From the NCBI RefSeq assembly GCF_014898055.3, contig NW_023601433.1, forward strand, positions 69,237,683 to 69,301,682: 64,000 nucleotides of DNA, in the 5' to 3' direction. The stretch comes from Talpa occidentalis. Lineage: Eukaryota; Chordata; Mammalia; Eulipotyphla; Talpidae. Positions 48,870 through 60,690 of the stretch are shown piece after piece. The notes under the pieces were generated by a model. That model saw only the letters and a list, made by a program, of their open reading frames with translations, had not been told where the DNA came from and did not search any database. The translations under genes were made by a program, and so were the position numbers. The stretch's first letter is position 1, and each line of letters begins with the position of its first letter.

Positions 48870-48970
48870 CGAGCTTGCTACTGTCCTGTGGTTTCAGGTA
48901 TCCACTGGGGGTTTCAGGTATCCACCCCCAGTGAGTAGAATTTATCCCCCACGAATGCAGGGGCATGCCA
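48870..48970 (-). repeat. Tigger-like fragment with internal duplication
   Basis: GTTTCAGGTATCCACTGGGG followed by TTTATCCCCCACGAATGCAG recalls the inner sequence of Tigger-type DNA elements (from memory). A 20-bp unit is partly duplicated (48891-48925). Confidence 0.4.
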
Positions 48971-49838
48971 TAGGGGCTATGGAAACTAAGCTTTATCGTG
49001 ACTAGTGACTAATGCTAGAGCCAGCCCATGGTGCAAGGAGCTCAGAAACAATCCCTGTCATCTAAGGGCTTACATTTTAATGAGCCTGGAGATGCCTATC
49101 AGCATTGTGTCATCACAAAGATGATAGCTTTTCCAGCAGGCCACTTTTCCCTTAAAGCCCAAGGCTCAGAGGCAGCTCTTGGAAGATGAACCTCTATCTG
49201 ATTCTAGCAGATGCACATGGAGGGGGGGAAACGTGGGTTAAGCTGCTGCTGCCCTGCTCACCTGCAACAGGATTTCAGCCAAAGTCTGTAATCAAGGGAC
49301 TGTGTTTGCAGGGGATTCTGGCATTTTTAAAAAATAGATATGTCTGAGTATCTGTATTTGTGAGCATTTCTTTCAGCAGGAAAATGAGAGCACAGAATTC
49401 TCACGAATTAAATGTTGGTGGTTTCTCATCGTCTTTTCCAACTGAAAGCTTGCTTGCCAGATCACTTAGAATTATCCTAATAGAAACTTTGTTAAATTAT
49501 TTGGCACTACATGAGGGTCCCACTTGGGGGTCCCTTCTGGAATATTCTGTAGATTGGAACTGAGGTCTGTGTTTCTTCCATTTCCTCGCTCTAGGAGCCT
49601 GAGCACCCTGAAGATGCCAGACTCTTACAAGGTAGCTTGGTGGTGGTCCCACGCTGGAGTCCCCCTCCCTCTGACCACCCTGTAGGGGTCCCACTCACAG
49701 GTGTGATGTAGAATTTTCTTCCTCCACACTTTCTGCTCCTCTCTCCCTTTTTTTCCCAAATGGAGAAAGGGCGAGAGGTATGAGATGAAAAGAAAGCAAA
49801 CTTCCCCTTCCTTCCCTGCTTACCAGGCCCAAACCTCA

Positions 49839-49840
<2 letters not shown>

Positions 49841-49898
<58 letters not shown>
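49841..49898 (+). repeat. (AC)n microsatellite
   Basis: About 29 uninterrupted AC units, the longest dinucleotide run in the window. Confidence 0.96.
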
Positions 49899-49900
<2 letters not shown>

Positions 49901-51381
49901 GAGATTCTTTTTTCTGTGAAACTAGATTTGGAAAGGCCAAGTAATTCCGTCTGTGTTTTGGCTCAGTTGCTCAAAAAGAGCTCAGGTGTCTAAATATGAA
50001 ATTTTCCCATGGCTTTAAAATTCACTTCTGCCTGTCTGTCTCCAGTAGGAAACCAAGGGGCTTTCTCTGGGTTTGTTTTTCTCACCCTGTAAAGAAAACA
50101 CAAAGGCTTAGGTCTTGTTGTAAAGACCTAAGGAGGAAGGAAAGATCAATTAAATCAAAGTACACTCAGTGCAGAATCCTAAGCCTGCACGTCATCTGTG
50201 TGAGGGGCCAGCTAGAAAAATGAAGCAGAGTCGGATCTCTTTGAAGGATTAGGGAGGGGATGCAAAAATGAAGCCACTTCCTTTCCTCTGTGTCTCTTAG
50301 AAAGAGGTTCTAAGAGAGGTTAGGGAATCTCTAGCAGGAGACACCTTGAAAAACAAGGCAAAGATTTGGTTAACCCCAGTTATAATCACTGGTATTGCAG
50401 TGGATGTTCAAATTATGTAGTCATTACATACAAGCATATTTTAAAAGACAATTTAGATATATGAAATAACTAACACCTTTATCTAGAATACAAACTATTC
50501 TCTAGACAGGACAGAAATTGGGAAATACTGCAATGTTATCATTCACTCTTGCCTGACCTATGGTGTGGTGACTGGATGTTTCATTCCTTCTGTGGACTGG
50601 GGGACTGTGAAGAGGAAGGTGAAGTCTAAGAGACCCATAGCCTTGGAGGTAGAGGGTCAGTTGCTTCTTCAGAAAAGAAACCTAGTTCCAGAACTGTATG
50701 AAATAACTGCTCAGTACTTCTCAATACCAGAGAAAGTATGTATCAGTGCATGTATGAGTGTGTTTGTGTGTTTGTGTCTGTCTCCCCAAGTAATTATTTG
50801 TTGCTATAAAAGTTTATCATCTAAGCTGATTGTATGGAATTTGGCACCCATCTTCCAAGTAGTCTTTCAGAAGTACATTTAATCTGCATTTTAGCTGACC
50901 TACTGAGCTCAGATTTTTCTGTTGTTTCAATGGAAAGTGGATTCTGAATTTGAATTCTATACTCAGGACTGAACACTAGAGGCTAGGGGTGTTATTGAGA
51001 GGGAGTGCATTTGTCTGTGAAGGCTTTGTTAGTGGAGACTTGTAAGAAGAAACACATTTCTTTGTGCTCTAGGTGGAGAGGCTGTAGAATCAGTCTTCTT
51101 GGGATGTCTGACAGTATGGGGGAAAACTTCTGTAGTGGTTGGTCTCTGAGAAGGTTGTGAGAGAAGTATAGCAGGCTGAACCTGTATAGAAGGGTGGATG
51201 GGTGGGGTGAAGAGAGCAGTTGGGTTGCCTATGGTGGTGTAAGCTAGGTTACTGTAATGGGACCCTGAAGATAGTGTTGGAGGCAGCTGATAGCCAGGAA
51301 GAATTGCAGGGCCTGCTGCCATGCAAATTGCTGGGATAGGACATTTGCCTGGACATAACCATGGGAAAAATCTAAATTTAG

Positions 51382-51778
51382 AAACCTAAACTCTTTCCAG
51401 CAACCGAGCCAAAACACAGTAGACAGAATGGTTTGGCCTTTGAGAATCCATTTTTGACATACGAGGATACAGTTTCACAGGAAAAAGAGTCTCCTCAATT
51501 CTTGTGTGTATGGAAAAATACTTCATCATACAAGGATCGTTGTCATGTGATGGATCCATATTCAGCTTCAGTATAGTTGTCACAGAGAATTCAGGGACAA
51601 AAAGACAACAAATGATGATGGGAAAGTGACAGGAAATGGAGTTACTGAAATGAAGGTTGATGGTGATGAATTTGTTGTCTGGAATTTCATGAAGGATTGT
51701 CCTGAGGAGGATTCAGATATCATTTCCCATGTCTGTAGAGGTCCACACAAAGGAGAAAAAGACTTTAAGGCAACATAT
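51382..51778 (+). pseudogene. Interrupted protein-like frames, unidentified (possible retrocopy)
   Basis: Two overlapping open frames on the + strand (51382-51573, 64 codons; 51551-51778, 76 codons) would join through one frameshift. The peptides look protein-like: the first includes LAFENPFLTYEDTVSQEKES, the second includes GDEFVVWNFMKDCPEED. The second frame ends TGA, overlapping an AATAAA at 51783. I recognise no family, and no poly-A tail or TSD was found. Frames of this length also arise by chance. Confidence 0.2.
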
Positions 51779-52552
51779 TGACAATAAATTTGTGAGTGTG
51801 AACATTGGCCTTTGTTACCAACACCGTGCATTGACTGACTGTTTTCAAGGCTGGATGATTATTTGTGTGGGCTTCTAATTTAAGGAGTTAGGGAAAATGG
51901 GAGTTTTCCCTAAAGGCAAACTGCTTCATTATGTACTCTTGAATACCTCTAGTATTGTGGATGAGGGTCAAGGTCCACTCATAAAATTATCCCAATAAGA
52001 ATGTTCTTTTGTTTGTATCTCTGAACCTTGGGCTGTCTCCGAGGTCATCCATTCCAGTCATCCTGAGTTTCTGGAATTTACCCAGATTTTTAGAACCCTC
52101 AGTCAACCTCCCTCCCTTCCTCTTTTGCTCTCTGTCCTTTCTTCTCCCCTGCCCCCATATATAAATACAAACAGAAGATTAGCACCTATTTATAAATTTT
52201 CCAGTTTTACTTCCTTAATAAGGATTCGATGCTACTCCTGTTTGTTTGTAGTTATGAGGGAAATGTCTCCAAGAAAGTAGCTTGGAACTGAAGATAGGCA
52301 AATGCTGGGCCACTGTGGGGAGCAGGGCAGAGGGACAAAAATAAAGATTTGGGTCATCCCATGGCTTTGGCTCATGTGGGCAATGTTTGTCACATCACGC
52401 TACTGAGTTGTCTTCTGCCTGGTGTCAGCCTATTCCAGGATAGTGTGAATATATTTCTTACAGAGGAATTTTGGGTTCTGGAAGGTTGAAACTCACTTCC
52501 CATCTGCCTCTTCTGCCATGACTGATTCATCTTAACTCTAGAAAGGCATTTT

Positions 52553-52814
52553 TTTTTTTAAAGATTTATTTATTTATACAAGCACCAGGCACAGTCAGAA
52601 GTGCGGGAAGGTGAGAGAATTCACCAGAGACAGAATGGGGAACAGAACAGGCAGACCAATGAAATACACTACTGAGGGGAGCAGCGGGCGCAGCAGGAGA
52701 GGTCTGCGTGCCATGTGGAACCCTCACCTGGAGGCCAGGGATTGAACCAGCGCTGCAGATGCTGTGGGCAGCCTCGCAGCCCAGCACTCAACCGCTGTGC
52801 CACCAGGGGAGGCC
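52553..52814 (-). mobile_element. tRNA-derived SINE, subfamily B, with TSD
   Basis: TSD CTAGAAAGGCATTTT (52538-52552) and CTAGAGAGGCATTTT (52815-52829), one mismatch. The body is full length. Confidence 0.93.
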
Positions 52815-55800
52815 CTAGAGAGGCATTTTAACCTCTTAATACTTTGTTTTCCCATCAACGATAACTATTTGTCTCCCAGGTGTCTTTGGAAGACTATCCA
52901 CTAAGCATTTAGCTCCTCGGCTTTAAGGAATTGTTTCTTTCTGAGGTCTGTGTTGTAACTGACCTGCCTTACCCAATCAAAAAGAGTTCTATTTACTGCT
53001 CATGTTGTGGGGAGCCTCTAACATTTTTATTATGAGACTAATTTTCTGTCCATTGACTAACATGTTTTGGGGAGTGTTTAAGCTTTTGTAGGGTAATTAT
53101 AGATTTAGTGCTAAATGTGTTCTATCAATCATTCACTCTGAATCCATACCACAGGCACAGCATGATTTTTCTTTCTTTGCTCTAAGGCGAATGGGCTGGG
53201 TAGAACATATACAATAATGGCCAAAACTGCCTCAGTGTGCTGCTTGATATTCAGTCTTTCTCTGCTTTTGTTTTATTTCTGAGACATGGAGAAGGACAGG
53301 GAAAAGATGCATTTTCTGAAGCTCTGCTTGTGAATACATTGTAAATTGGGAAGCAGGTGGGCAAGATGAAACAAAAGCAGACAGGTTCAGATTTTATCAG
53401 GTTGACACAGTTGTGTAAGCAGATGAAAGGTAAAGTCTGTGATAATGTGTTGAACTAGTAATACCAGCTTTCGAGTTAAAAAAAAAAGAAGAAGAAAAGA
53501 AAAGCAATGCACAAAGGGACTTGCATAGCACATTCCAGGAAATCGTTGCACTGTGGGTGATAATATGTTTCCTTCTTTTCCTTCAAAGATGAATTTCAGA
53601 GGATAGCTAGGATAAGAACTTGTACTATAAAAACAATATAGGGGATTTATTTAAAAAGAACAGGAAATCGTCTGACACAGTATTATCACCAAAGTTTTTC
53701 TTAATTTATTACAAACGTACTATATTTTGAAAACATTGGCCGTTGGCCTTCATAATTTACTCGGACTTGAAGACATCATACTTTGACCATAAGTAATGCT
53801 TAAATTGGCTTCACACATGGTTTCAGATCCACTAATGTTTTATTCAGGTCAAATAACAACCATCTTGATGATGCCACTCTGTGTGGGTGTGGCCTCTAGA
53901 AAAATGGAAGCAATTTTGTGTGGCTGACGGCTTGTCACAGTCGTCCTCATGTCAGCACATAGTCAGTCCTTCATCCCAGTACAACATGCTCTGTTCCATG
54001 TTCAGCCTTCCTCTTAGCTTGCTTTCTTAAACTCTTGTCTTTATCCCAAGACAGTGACTGGACAAAGGCCCTTCTTTCTTGAGGCACTCATCAGATGAGT
54101 GATGTGGTGAGTGTTAAGAAAAGATAAGGAATTTTTAATGGGGGGACTGACATAAGCTAGGGGTAGGATGAAGAGTTAGGGAAGTCTGAATAAGATTTCC
54201 AGAGAGGAAATCAAAGAATCTAGGACTTATCATTAGCAGAGAGGAAAGAGAAAGCAGTAAAATTTCAAAGGGAAAAGTACAGAAAGATGCTTTGTTTTAT
54301 ACAGAACATTGGAGGCCAAGTTGTATTCATTGCTAAATCTGTGCATCTGTGAAAACTGATCATTGTTATTGGTTGTCCAAATATTTCTTCTTTTCTCTTT
54401 ATCTGATGCCATTGCTTTTGATCATGTGTCTTATCAACAACTCCTCCTATTGATTGGATGACAGAAATTTTAAAAAATCTGTCAGTACACTACTGTGATC
54501 ATGTTACTAGATGTAATCGGAGGTGTAAAGTTTGGAGTAGAAATTTGTCAATTTTGATTAAAATGAGATTGAGTTATTTAGAACTTTATGTTTCTTATCT
54601 CCTCCATAAATATAATTAAATAAAATTTCATGGGGCTTCTGCTAAGAGCCAGGGATTCATGTAGGTGATGGGGATGTACCAATTAATGAAGATCATTTGT
54701 ATTCTCAAGGAACTCCTGTCTAATCGCAGAGACTCATATCTATATACACACATATGTGCATATTACACACATTTATATAAAACACACACATAAATAAAAC
54801 CAGTAGAATCTGCTGGGAAGATGAGTCAAAGATTTAGAGCAAAGCATTGTCCTCAGGTGAAGGAACCTGGAGGACTTCGGAGAGAAGCAGGTATTTGAAT
54901 GGATCTGGAAAGAATGATAGATTGTTAATATGGTTTAAAAAAGCCTTTTTAAAGAGTCAAATTATTTTGTAGTTAATGCTTAATATGAATAACAATGTTT
55001 TAAGCAACAAAGTAGCACCAGTTGCAGCAAACCTATCTTTTCCTCATCTCAGCATCATACTTGGTGTTTGTTGATATTCTGCTTGCACTGTTGCATGATT
55101 TGCCTAACATTACGCAATAAATGAAGTCTTAAAATTTGAGTGTGGGCTGAATTTTCATAAATTGTATTTCCCATTATCTTACATTTAATTAAAGAGATGA
55201 TGTGCTTTCTGATTACCCTGTAATTGGCAGTGGTAGCTAATACTTTAATTCTGTTTTCCTGCCCTTAAGCTCCTTTGTCCAGCCATTAATCAATCATCCA
55301 TACACTTAAGCTAACAGTAAGTTACTAGGGGAGATACTATAAAAATAACCAAAAAATGTCAGCATACAAGGATTCCATAGTTCATTTAGGTAGAAAAGTC
55401 AGATTTCTTACATTGAATTTTCATAAAACTGGCCAAACTAACAGTCAACAATATGTCAACAATCTGTTATATTTGAAATTATTCCTTAAAATGAGGTGTA
55501 AAGCTGCACTGTACTCTCCCCCCTACCAACTAATTGACTTGCTAGCCTCCTGCTGAGATTTGTCCATTGTTTAAAAGGATTGCTTTAAACACTCATCAAA
55601 AAGCATATAGAAAATTATCTTTCAGAAAGGCATGAAGAGTAATGTTTGCATCTGAATACCTGCACATTCAGGGCTCATCACACTGAAGGCACAATGAGTG
55701 GGGTTGCTTTTCTCTCAGAGAAATGTTGCTCTGAGACAAAGACCCCGGGGTTGTTCTCCTGTGAAACCCACCACCATGGAGCACAGTTGTAATCTCAGGA

Positions 55801-56390
55801 AGTTCTGTGATACATCAAGCAATGCGTAATCTTTGTGATTTCATATCTTTGGCCATAAGTGATGCTTACATTGGTCTTACACATGGTTTAGAGTATCAGA
55901 ATGCCAACCACCCCATAATATGGGGGCCTTAATCTATGTAAAATGCTAAATAAATATCCAATTCTGTGATGGTAAGCAACAGTGAGGGGGTCCTCATTTC
56001 TTCCATCTAATTATCTGTGGTAGACCCATGCCAAAGTCAGAGCAGGCAGATTTCCACAGGCGAGAACACTGGGTAATGGATACAGACCTCAAGTCAGATT
56101 GCAGAGTGGGGTTCTAGGTCTACCCGCATCACTGGTTAGCCTAGTTCTTTAACGTTAAGGTGAAGGTACTGGCAATAGAAAATCCTTAATGTTTTGACTT
56201 CCAAAAGAAAACAATCAATTGACAGCTTCTCTCTTAGTAAATCCCATACATTTTGCAGGATTATTCTGAATCGATACCCAAGTTTGCTGTTTATGTGAAG
56301 AGTAAGTTTGGTCATTGATCACCATTCCTTCTAGCAATGTTACAATGGCAGGAACTCTGTCCTGGACAGCTCACACTCACCCAGGAGGCG

Positions 56391-56527
56391 GGAGGGACTC
56401 TAGGTGGGGAGGTCACCTGGCATTTCTCTGCCCTCATCCTAGCAATGACACAGAATGAGCCTCAGGTGCCTCTCCCTTCTGTCCACATGTCTCCTTCAAA
56501 TAACAGACAGCACTGCATAAATAAGGT
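56391..56527 (+). repeat. Duplicated segment, copy 1
   Basis: About 137 bp, matching 57631-57777 at roughly 85% by eye. Shared anchors are CTGCCCTCATCCTAGCAATG, CTGTCCACATG and CACTGCATAAATAAGG. Copy 1 lacks about 8 bp after CCACATG. Confidence 0.85.
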
Positions 56528-57394
56528 TCTGATGATGCTCTTCTATTGTAACATACAAGTGTGCTGTTAGATAAAATACTTATAAACCATCCTTCCATCA
56601 GCACAAAGCAATTCCCCTGCCATCGAAACAGAGTATACTGTCACTAATTTACATAAATAGTGACATCTTTGCTATTTTCATCTTTTTGCCAATTAGCAAG
56701 CCTGAAAAACAAAGGTGATGAATTAAGCAACTGCATTTTAAAGTGTAGCTTAGATTTTTCTTTTGAAGATACTCAAAAATAATCCTAGCTTGTGCCTCCA
56801 CCTCCACAGTAACAGTTCTTTGAACTACAAACTGTAACATACAGTTCTCTATTTATTCTGCTGAAGGGAAGTGGGTAAAGAGTGCCAGATTTCTACAAGA
56901 ATTATAGGGTTTTCAAATCATCATTGAGAAAATTACTGAGGTTCAGTGTCATTGGAAAAAACATTTCTTAATTTGCCTCTAATTTTTCCTTTAATTGGTA
57001 GTTCAGTTCCACTTCCAAAGCACTTTTGAAGTTTTCTTTTCCAATTTGGCATCAAAATTATAATAGGGGAAAAAAAACATTTAATTTTAGGATTATTTTC
57101 TGTTTGATTGAGAGAAAACATATTCTGATGGTGGAAATGTTAACACATTTTTGGGTAAAAAACTCAGAAACATTGAGTTTGTAATTCCCTAGAAGCGAAG
57201 TTTAGTGGCTGTAGATATTGGGGAAATCTCAAAATAATCAACTTGCTGTCTGACTGTTGGTTGAGAAGTGTTAACTTCAGTTCTAATAATAACCATTTCA
57301 TTAGTTAATGTTTGCATTTTACTAAGCAAAAAGTGACTAGAGATAACAAAATAGTACAAATACAGCCTTTTAACCATTGTTGCCCCTGCACACA

Positions 57395-57452
57395 ACTCAT
57401 TATATATATTGTATATACAATGTATATATTGTATATGCTTATTGTATATATT
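57395..57452 (+). repeat. AT-rich palindromic tract
   Basis: TATATATTGTATATACAATG contains the perfect palindrome ATTGTATATACAAT. TATATTGTATAT is repeated three times across the tract. Confidence 0.85.
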
Positions 57453-57630
57453 TCTGGACTCCCAACCTCTTCACATGATTTTTCACTCAAAAGTATGACC
57501 TGGTTTCATACAAGATGAAATAGTGCTCATTGTCAGATTTGTGCAAAACTCACTTCCCTTTTAGGCTGGTCACAAGAAGCCCCGAGAAACCAAGGACCTT
57601 GGGATACTCACAAGAGTGAGGACTATGGCA

Positions 57631-57777
57631 GGAGGGGCTCTAGGTGGGAAGGCCACCTGGCAGTTTTCTGCCCTCATCCTAGCAATGACAGCAGAATGTT
57701 CTTCAGGCACCTCTCCCATCTGTCCACATGAACAGGGTCCCCTTCTAATAACAGGCGGCACTGCATAAATAAGGGTT
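57631..57777 (+). repeat. Duplicated segment, copy 2
   Basis: Same orientation as copy 1, starting 1,240 bp downstream. Carries AACAGGGTCC after CCACATG, absent from copy 1. No open frame is shared by the two copies. Confidence 0.85.
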
Positions 57778-57854
57778 AAACTCCCAGGAAAGTCACTACT
57801 CCCTTTGGGATGGCAGTGATGCTCACTACAGAGGGGGTTGGTGATCAGAGTTCC

Positions 57855-57970
57855 AGACTAGAAAACAGGGGACTCTTATCAGTCTAGTCCTATTTCTAAC
57901 TTGATGTGTGACCTTGGACTTTTAATTTTTTTGAGTCCGTAATCTTATCTATTGGGGAATAGTTCAAGTT
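57855..57970 (+). repeat. MIR fragment (probable)
   Basis: AACTTGATGTGTGACCTTGG, then CGTAATCTTATCTATTGGGG, the sense MIR centre, diverged. Confidence 0.5.
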
Positions 57971-60222
57971 GCACACGTGGTGAAAGAATGTCTGAGGTTT
58001 CTTTCAACTCTGAAATTCCTTCTGTGATGGACTCATTGAGAAGAGTACAAATTCCTGAAGACACACTGTGTGGTTTGGCCCTCCCTTTGCCAAACCACTC
58101 TGTCATTGTTGAGAATCACACACTGAGGTTACCTGTCCAATTCAATGTATAGCCACAAGATCCTGCCAAATTGAGATAACTGTTCAAATAGTAATGGATT
58201 TTTTTGAGTAATTGTCTTTGAAATATTTTGCCTCATTCTTCCAAGGTAACCATTAACAGCCTTTCTGGAATTTCAGCAAAGATGTGTTCTCACACTTTTC
58301 AGTGATTTCTGTGAAATAAATCATATTGAAGGGGTTTTTTCCCCCTTATGAGTTATTTGCCTAGAGGAAAAATTCATAACTTTATTTTTCTTCTAAATGC
58401 ATATTAGAATAAAGTCTTCTTTGAAAAGTCTTAATAAAAAGAGCAAACATGGGAATAGTATCCACCCCAATTCTTTTTCTTGTCTCTGGGCACTGAGAAT
58501 GAAGTCTCTTGACTGCTTGAGGAAGGTCAGGGCGCCTCCACTGTGTAAAAGTCTACACCCTTCTGCCCCTTATACAATTGGTCTGTTGACTATTTATGGA
58601 GAGCAGCTTAAGGCAAGAAAAAGTATTGAAAGCTACTTAATTTTCTATGAGTTATTTTAGCCACACTAAATATACAAGAGAAAGAAGCTGACATTTTCTA
58701 TATGAGATGACTCTTTACTTTGCCCAACTCAGGGGAGAAAGAGCCTAGGAATTATGTTCAGAGACTGATAATGCTCCCTGTGGTTACTATCAAGAGATTG
58801 GGCTCTTATTAACTTTTGCAAAGTGTGAACAGGGAAGAACACTTGAAAAATAAACATGAAATTAAGCATTACTCTTTCCTTCATTCACCCTTTCTCTAGA
58901 GACATTCTCAGAGGGTTCATGTTAGTCATTAACAGTTGTCTTTGAAGCAAAATATACCCTTGCAACTTTAACTCATGGTTATTTTAAGTTCTCTCTTTTG
59001 GAGGACTTGAAGCAAATGATATGGCTGTATCTCTCACATTCAGCTTGCAGCGCAACTCAATGGGGATCCCACATAAAGGCCCTTTGCTCCTCCCCCCTAT
59101 ACACCGATCCCACACCACAACCTTAATTAGACCCCAGGTAAATTTTGAGGAGAATGTGGGGCATCTCCTTCCCTCTCTTAGTTCAAGAACATGGATAATA
59201 CTCCCAAACATAAAAATATAAGATCTGGAGCCCAGCCAAGCAGATATTAAGTGCAGTGACTTTTCCAATATGGTACCAGTGAATAAAAATATATAACGTC
59301 TACCAAAAACAACTGAAATCCCACAAACAATGAGGTAATTGTTTGATTTTTAGTATTACCAGAGTAATTCTAATAATGTTATATATACCTGATCTTATGT
59401 AGGTAACCAGAGACTTTTTGAGTCAGAGGAAGATCTGAGGTGACAGATGTTTAAGTTTATTCTAGTGTACTGGATAATTTGGGGTAATAACAAATGCTTT
59501 CTAAGACTTGGCAATAAGAAATCCAACTAATGCTTTAAAAAACTTGAAAATAGATTTTACGAAACGGTACCGAAATCAGATAAAAGTAAATGGTAAATGG
59601 TTACAAAGGTGTTAACACTGTGTTCAATAGCTTTTACTTAGTCTGTATTAAAAGGATTTGTCCAATTTTGTTCCAACCACCTAGTTGTGGAAATTTAGCT
59701 TTCCCTAAAAAGTAGGCCTTGGAGAGCAGTGACAGTATAACCCATAATGAATAACCACACTGCTCTTGAATTGAAGCAGTGGCCAACAATTCACATTGCA
59801 TTAAGTAAAGAGCAACTTTGCAAGTGAGCACATACTCATCTTGGTCTGCAGAGATTTGAGATCTCGACATCCCAATTCTCCAATAAATACAAATAGCTCA
59901 CCTGGGAACTCCTCATTTTGAGGAAGTCCATTTTGTAGATGGTTGAGATATGTGACATGTTTTTAAGGTTAAAACATATATTATGTTTAGGACTTAAAAT
60001 AATTGTGTCTAATTTCCAGTAAAACATCAGAGCTTACAGAGAACCACATAATGCTACAGTAGCTGGCTATCTTGTTCAGTGCAATCTCAGTGATCAGAAA
60101 TTGTTGAATTCTCAAACCTGGGGAAAAAACTGAAGATAAGAAATTGCTGCATCTGAAATTCCTCTGCTATTTCCTACCAGTCTCATTTGCATATTTATGA
60201 CTTTTTTACTGTAGTTTGAAAA

Positions 60223-60690
60223 CAGTTGATTCCCGTTATTTGCAGTCTTGTGCTTTGAAGTCATTGCCAAACTGCATATGTGAATACTGAATTTATTAGT
60301 AAATACTGAATTTCCTGGGGGAAATGCAGGGTTAGGTTCTTGTGAGCCTCTGGTCACAACATTTCTGTCAACCATTCAACACAAAGCCTTGATCTATGTG
60401 TTTCTGTTTAAAAACACCTTATAAGTTATGTGTTGTTGACTCATTAACAATTAGCTCCTGGCCACTAACACTGTTAACTCTTGCCTGAAGGAAGCTTATC
60501 TAACACAGATATTGTCCCTAAAGCACATCACAGCATTATTGTGCTTAGGAACACTAGACAGCACTTCAGCATACTTGAGGGTCATTTTAAGTAGTGAAAT
60601 CACCAATCAAAGGGAAAAAAGTGGCATTAAATAGACTGTGAAAAGACTTCTTCCCAGTGAGAGAGCTAAAACAAAAACGCAGCCTGTCGC
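60223..60690 (+). repeat. Old DNA-transposon-like repeat (Tigger/MER class)
   Basis: Starts CAGTTGATTCCCGTTATTTG and runs through GAAATGCAGGGTTAGGTTCT, GAGCCTCTGGTCACAACATT, TGTTGACTCATTAACAATTA and GAGGGTCATTTTAAGTAGTG. I recognise the order from a well-spread mammalian non-autonomous DNA element. The family name is uncertain. Confidence 0.5.

Noticed and set aside
49591..49896. Cys/Val repeat open frame on the - strand
   Set aside because: It is produced by the AC microsatellite.
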